Origin: BOG-1363 sp043775355 | GTDB lineage: Bacteria; Planctomycetota; UBA11346 | NCBI GenBank assembly: GCA_043775355.1 | Contig: JAYVSL010000238.1 | Coordinates: forward strand, 1-9,660 | Direction of reading: 5' to 3' | DNA length: 9,660 bases | Part shown: positions 1 through 6,400 of the stretch, piece by piece | Numbering within the stretch: the stretch's first letter is position 1 | How the letters are laid out: each line of letters begins with the position of its first letter | Program-made: the position numbers and the translations under genes | Notes under the pieces: model-generated | What the model was told of the DNA's origin: nothing | What the model saw: the letters and a program-made list of their open reading frames with translations, nothing else | The model's database searches: none

Positions 1-269
1 TCCAGCAGCTATTTCTTGCAGGTTGTTTAGATGGCGTCGTTGGACTGGTAACCAACGCTTTCCCCGCACCGGTACCAAACGAATATGAAGGCCCAACGGC
101 AATGCAGATCATTACAGCCTGGGCAGACCGCCTACAAATCCCAGCCATCATCGCGCTGCCTTTCGGCCATCACGCCGATCCGCTGGCCCTGCCATGCGGG
201 CGATTGGCCACTCTCACCGTGGAAACGGATCATTGGCAGTTGGTCATTCATCCGAAAACGGCTCAGTAA
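1..269 (+). CDS. LD-carboxypeptidase (peptidase family S66), C-terminal fragment
   Basis: This is the last 88 residues of a gene that begins before the window; the first complete codon is at 3 and the TAA stop is at 267-269. The frame reads through NAFPAPVPNEYEGPTA, then IPAIIALPFGHHADPLALPCG, and ends HPKTAQ. The segment PFGH followed about eight residues later by LPxG is the C-terminal signature of family S66 (LdcA, MccF). The His of FGH (codon 168-170) matches the catalytic His of the Ser-Glu-His triad; the Ser and Glu would lie upstream and cannot be seen. Known members cleave the terminal D-alanine from the L,D bond of muropeptide tetrapeptides during peptidoglycan recycling, or inactivate microcin C-like compounds. 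Family members are usually about 300 aa, so roughly two thirds is missing. The Cys in LPCG replaces the more usual Leu. The family call is fairly firm; the exact substrate is unknown. Confidence 0.72.
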   Translation, partial: QQLFLAGCLDGVVGLVTNAFPAPVPNEYEGPTAMQIITAWADRLQIPAIIALPFGHHADPLALPCGRLATLTVETDHWQLVIHPKTAQ

Positions 270-499
270 CAATTTTTTACATCGAGTGGCGAGGTGTCGC
301 ACGGCAGCCCCCTGCCTGGGAACAGTCGCCTGGCGTCAGGAAGCGATGAAAATTAAAACAAGAATAAAGCACCGACGTGCATACCGGCTCTCACGCCGGA
401 CACACCCATAATGTAACACTTGCTTCTATTTTCAGCGTTGCGGGATCCCCGCCCCCGCTGTCGCCATATGACGACGTACCTAGGGCAAAAGATTTTATC
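270..499. other. Intergenic region upstream of the giant gene
   Basis: These 230 bases hold no convincing gene. A T-run at about 272-277 follows the carboxypeptidase stop but has no hairpin in front of it. Two small perfect stems are visible: a 5-bp stem with a CCCC loop at 303-316 (GGCAG/CTGCC) and a 5-bp stem with a 6-base loop at 384-399 (CCGGC/GCCGG). Neither is followed by a T-tract, so neither is a standard intrinsic terminator. An A-rich stretch at about 345-370 could belong to a promoter, but I cannot place a credible -35/-10 pair. Any promoter for the downstream two-gene unit should lie here. Confidence 0.4.
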
Positions 500-3400
500 A
501 TGTCGATCGTCACGCATTTCCTGTGGTTTAACCGCTCACTTACACGTTCCTTATTGATGTCGATGGTCGTGATGGTGGCCTTAGTCACGGGACTGAGCGC
601 CGCCGACGGCACCGGCACTGGTTTAGCCGGGTCGTATTTTCCCAATGAATCGCTCAGTGGCACGCCGACGGTCACGCGCACCGATGCCCAGGTGAATTTT
701 AATTGGGCCGGTGGTGCGGCGGCGGTGGGCATGCCGGTGGATTCGTTCAGTGTGCGCTGGGAAGGCGAGATCCAGCCGCGTTATAGTGAGTTGCATAAGT
801 TGATCGCACGTACTGATGACGGCGTCAGAATGTGGCTGGATGGAGTATTGGTGGTCGATGCATGGAAATTGCGTGGTGCGGTGGATTCAACTTATGTATT
901 CACCGCCGTGGCGGGACAACATTATCGCATTCGCATGGAATATTATGAGCATTTTGGCGCCGCCGTGGCGAAGTTGCAGTGGCAGAGTGCGCATGAGGCC
1001 AAGGCGGCGATTCCGACGAGTCAATTATATCCGCTGCCGACGGATATGACCGGTGTGGGCAGCGGTTCTGGATTGTTGGCGTCGTATTTCGCCAACGAAA
1101 CGCTCAGCGGTACGCCGGTGCTGAATCGCACCGATGCGCGCGTCGATGTCGATTGGGCCGGTGGATCACCGGCATCTGGTGTGCCGGTGGATTCGTTCAG
1201 CGCGCGTTGGGATGGCGAGATTCAGCCGCGTTTCACCGAGACCTATACGTTGATCGCACGCACCGATGACGGCGTGCGGGTGTGGTTGGATAATGCCCTC
1301 GTCATCGACGCGTGGAAATTACGCGGCGCGACGGATTCCGTCTGCACGTTCACGGCGCAAGCCGGACGTCGCTATCGCATCCGCATGGAGTATTTTGAAC
1401 ACACCGGCTCCGCGTCAGCGCGGTTATGGTGGCAGAGCGCCAGTGAATGGCGTGGCCCGATCGCGACCACGCAGCTCTATCCGACGACGATTTCCGTTAT
1501 TCCCACCATCGCTTTCGTCGCACCGTCGGCGTCGGTGAGCGAGCGCATCGGCAGCACCACGGCAACTATTTTGTTGTCGGCCGCCGCAACGCAGAACGTC
1601 ACCATCGCCCTGCAAAGTTCCGCGAGCGATGCGCAGGTTCCGTCAACCATCACGATTCTCGCCGGACAAACGCAGGCCGCTGTGCCAGTGACCATCCTCG
1701 ACGACGCACGCTATGGCGCTGATCGTTCGGCGACGTTGTCGCTCAGCGATCCGGTCGGCGCGCTGCTGGTAACGCAAATCACGCAGGTCATGACCATCCG
1801 CAATGTGGATCCCAAACCCACGCTGACCTTCACCGCGCCAACGTCGATGAATTTGGAAAACAGCGGCACCGCATCCATTCCGCTGCGCCTGAGTGCTCCG
1901 TCTTCCGGCGTGACGCAGGTCACGCTGTCGTTGTCCGGCTCTGCCATTTCTGGCAGCGACTACAGCGCTCCTGGAGCCTTATTCAAAATTCCCGCCGACA
2001 CCCTCGACGCAACTATTTTCGTGCCGCTTCTTCCGGATAATCTCCCCGAAGCGGACGAGCAGATCATCATCACGCTCAGTGCTCCGGTCGGCACCGATCT
2101 CGGCGCTATCACTACGCACACCATCACCGTCAGCGACGGCAACCAATCACCAACAATTATCAGCGGCCCAACGCCCGCAGCGAATCCCATCACCACCAAC
2201 GCGGTAAGTTTATCCGTGCAAGCTACCGACGACGGCGGCCTGCAAGCACTCAGCTACGCGTGGTCAGTCATCGGCGCCGCACCTGCTGCTGTGATCTTCG
2301 CACCAACCACCAGCGCCACTACCACCGCGACATTTCAGGCACCAGGGACCTACACCATCCAAGTCGGCGTGACCGACACTTATTTCGTCACTGCCACCGC
2401 ACAAACCACTATCAATGTGGTGTCTATTCCGCAGCTCATCACCGTGACCCCAACGACCACCACGGTTTCCGTGCGCGGCACCAGCACGTTCACCGGACAC
2501 GCGGTCGATCAATTCGGTACCGCACTGCCGATCACTTGGAGCGTCAGCGGCGGCACCATCGACACCGCTGGTATGTTCACAGCGGGCGACACTGCCGGTG
2601 GACCGTTCACGGTGACCGCGACGTCTGGCACCGCCAGCGCAACCGCAACCGTCACGGTGACGAATAACGCACCGTTAGTTGCGGTTCCAGCAACCGCGTC
2701 ACCGAATCCGGTCACCGGCACCAGCGCCGCGCTTAGCGTGCTCGGCAGCGACGACGGCGGAGAAATGAATCTCACCTATACGTGGTCCACCATCGGCACT
2801 CCGCCAGCGCCCGTGACGTTCAGCGCCAACACCAGTAACGCCGCGAAAAACACCACGGCTACATTCACCACATCGGGCAGCTACACCGTGCAATGCACGC
2901 TCACCGACGTGGGTCATTTGACGACCACGAGTAACGTGACGGTGGTGGTGACTGAAGCGTCACCGGTATTGTCGAACACGGAAACGTCAGCGTTGGTTTT
3001 CACAGAAGGACAAGCCCCTGCTCCGTTGACCGCGACCACCGTGATTACTCAGGCGCAAAACACGGCATTCACGCAAGCGGTGGGGCAGATGACCGTGAAT
3101 TATCAGCAAGGCGAAGATGTCCTGGCGTTCACGCCTGCCAACGGAATCACCAGCGCATGGAATGCCTCGACGGGAAATCTGACGCTCAGCGGCAGTGCTT
3201 CAGCGGCGCTGTATCAAGCCGCGCTGCGCGCAATCGTTTATCAAAACAGCAGCGAAAGTCCCAGCACGTTGCCCCGCACGGTGACGTTCCAAGTGACGTC
3301 GACCTCGTCACTGACTTCCAATCTTATCACGCGTCAGATCACGGTCGCGGCAGTCAATGATGCGCCAATTTTAGCAGCGATCGAAACGACCCCGTTGTTG

Positions 3401-6400
3401 GTTGCGGTCGGTGCTGCGGCGACGCCGGTGACCTCAACGATCACGGGATCTGACGTCGATAATATTAACCTCACCCAGGCGACCCTACAAATCATCGGTG
3501 GTTATCAGAATGGCGCCGACGTTTTGTCATTCACCAATGCCAACGGCATCACCGGCGTGTGGACTTCAGCAGCAGGCACGATGACGCTGAATGGCACCGC
3601 CACGCTGGCGCAGTATCAAACCGCGCTGCGCACGGTGAAATTCAAAAGCACCGCCAGTTCGCCGCCGGTCGAATCACTCACTGCCGCTTCTTTCTCCGTC
3701 AAAACTTCCGCCGCTGGTGCTCTTGCTGCCCAATCGAGTACCGTTGGAAATCGCACGGTGGCGTTCCGGGCTTATGACGGCACAGCGTGGTCGACAGCGG
3801 TGACACGCGTGGTGTCGGTTGGCAATACGGTTGCTCCGTTGATCACGACGCACCCCGCTAGCACGACGGTGACCGCCGGTCAGACCGCGACGTTCACCGT
3901 GGTGGCGAGCGGCACCGCTCCACTGACGTATCAGTGGAAACAGGGCACGACAAATGTCGGCATCAACAGCGCGACATTGAATATCACAAATGCACAGTCA
4001 GCGAACGCAGGTTCGTACACGTGCGTGGTGTCGAACAGCGCGGGCACGGCGACGTCGAACGCGGCGACTTTGACGGTGAATTCGGCGTCGACACCGCCCG
4101 TCGACTGGAGCGTCGACCTGAACGGATCGGCGACGATAGCAAGTTATAAAACCGGATCAGAGAACGAACTCATTGATGGCTTTGACGTCCATTACACCAA
4201 TACCACGAGCCAGGTAACGGTTTCGGTGACGGCAAGTTCGGCATCGAACGCGATTATTGATTCGATCACCATTCAATTCGGTGATTTGATTGAGACCGTC
4301 ACGGGAGCTAGCGGTTCAAAATCATTCACCGTGAACGAAGGATCGTATGATCTGTCCCTGGTGGTGACCGCCCATAACGACACCAGCAGCGGCAATAAAT
4401 GGGTGGATGTGAAAAAGCGGTTAGTGGTCGATCGGACGAAACCGACGATTGCACTGTTGTTGCCAAAACGTTTTTGGCCTGCGGTGGCGGATCGCGAAGC
4501 GGGCGTTGAGGAATATCCGTTGGTACGGCGCGGCCTCCAATTGATTTGGGTCAACGACATGGACGAAGCCTGGAATACGCAATTGCGCAAAGATTTTACG
4601 ATGCCGGTATTTGGCAAAAGTGCGATGGGCGCGGGACTGATCATTGCGGTGAATGAACAATCTGGACTGGATAATCGGATTCCCACTCAAGCGGTGATCA
4701 TAAAAGCGCGCAATGGGCGGAATGTAGACGTCTCCATGACGGTCAGTCTATTGGATAAAAGTAGTACAAATGAAGATAAACCAGAAGCAGGGAGGGCATC
4801 AACCGATCAGCGCATTTTGGTGACCGGTTTTGCTTTATTACCAGAAAGTTATCCCAAAACGCCAATTATTATGCCGGGTTATTATCGCTTGCGGTTGACC
4901 GTGAAGGACAAGGCCGGTAATGAATCTACTGATCTTGAACCATTATTTATCGGTATTGATACGTCATTGCCACAAATCAAGAATGTGGAGCCGTCTCGTA
5001 GTTTGCCGTTTCGCTTTTTAGGTCCTCTTGCGGACGAAAATATCGCGTTAGCTTGGCAGGGAACTCTGCCAAATCCACAGACCATGCTGCGAGGTGGATG
5101 GTACAATAATTGGGACGGAAATATGCATGGAGAACCATCCAATTTCCGCCTCAATCAGCTCATCACTGACCCGTCGCCCCGGACAACGTATGATACGAAT
5201 GCGCCAGTGTGGGGGACAGCCACGGGGAATTTTATCATCGCCGACCAGGCAGGAAACAAAGCCACGGTCAGTGTACAATTTTACGCCGGCTATGTGCACG
5301 GTGGGGCGTCTCCGTACTACTTAGATATAGCAGACTATGTCCACGGGTATTACGATAAGGGAAGGACCAGCTCCGATAAAGTCACGATTGCTTACAATGA
5401 CTATTCTGGGCCAGAACTGAAGACCGAGGTTCAAATACTTCCGACGAGATCCGCATTGTTTGCAATGTCGGCTAATGTCTACAGCGGCACCTGGAGTCAG
5501 AAAATATACCCGAATTGGCAGGCCAATTACGATGAAAAGTTGAGTTTAGAACGTCAATATGGTTGTTGTAATCCGTATCCTCTGAGTTCCATAAGTTGGT
5601 CACGGCCCCTTGATCCCGAGCCCGCAGCGAACGTAACAAACCAACTGTTAGTACAGCCAGCCATTTTGACGATAGCACCATCATGGATACCGAAGGCGAC
5701 CCTTTCTCCGGTACAGCTCGCGGTCGTGGATAAGCCTGCGGAATTAGTCTCCAGCTTTGGTCATATAAGCGTAGCTGGATCGAGCGATCCCGATGATAAT
5801 AATAATAATAATAATAATACGTACGCAACGCTCGTTGGCCAAGGAATTCAGCGTGCGTTCAAGCCCACCCGCGAATATATGCAGCCAGGATATTCGGACT
5901 TGATATATAGTTATCTCTCCGAACCAAATATCTCAGCAAGTGTTGCCACAGCTGCATTTTATCAGCCGGAAACCGCAACCGTAACCGCGTCATCGCTCTT
6001 GGCGGCACCAATGACCGGAAACACAGAGTATGCCAATAGAGCGCAGTTCTGGCTGAACGCCATCAAGGTATCTCCCGATGTCGTCGCCACCGGTGCCATC
6101 ACCACTATCCGCATTGAAGCAGGATTCTTCAACGACCTCAACCGCATGGATCTATTTACGCGCACCGGCGACTTCGTGCGCTTCCTCGACGGAGCCACCG
6201 ACCTCACCATCACCGCCGCTGATTATCCGGGGAAAACCCCCGAACAACTCGCCGGAAAAATCGCCATCGTCGCCCAGCGCATGCTCTACCCCGACGGCAA
6301 CCTCTGGAACCACCAAACCCTCGAACTCGACCTCCGCATCGACCCCGCCGTCGCCGCGAAACTGTATAACATCGACGTGAAATTAGGCGCGGTCAAGGAA

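Noticed and set aside
303..316. Small GC-rich hairpin as a terminator for the carboxypeptidase gene
   Set aside because: The stem is only 5 bp with no T-tract after it; the T-run at 272-277 lies before it.
377..499. Longer N terminus for the giant protein from the ATG at 377
   Set aside because: The extra 41 residues (rich in His and Pro) would precede and spoil a good signal peptide, and there is no ribosome site at 377. The ATG at 500 is the better start.
391..732. Minus-strand open frame across the start of the giant gene
   Set aside because: It overlaps the signal peptide and first PA14 domain, has no recognisable family, and reads as a shadow of the + strand gene.
6078..6380. Alternative + strand frame of 100 residues rich in Ser, Pro and Thr
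   Set aside because: It is a by-product of the C-ending codons in this part of the giant gene and has low-complexity composition with no domain.
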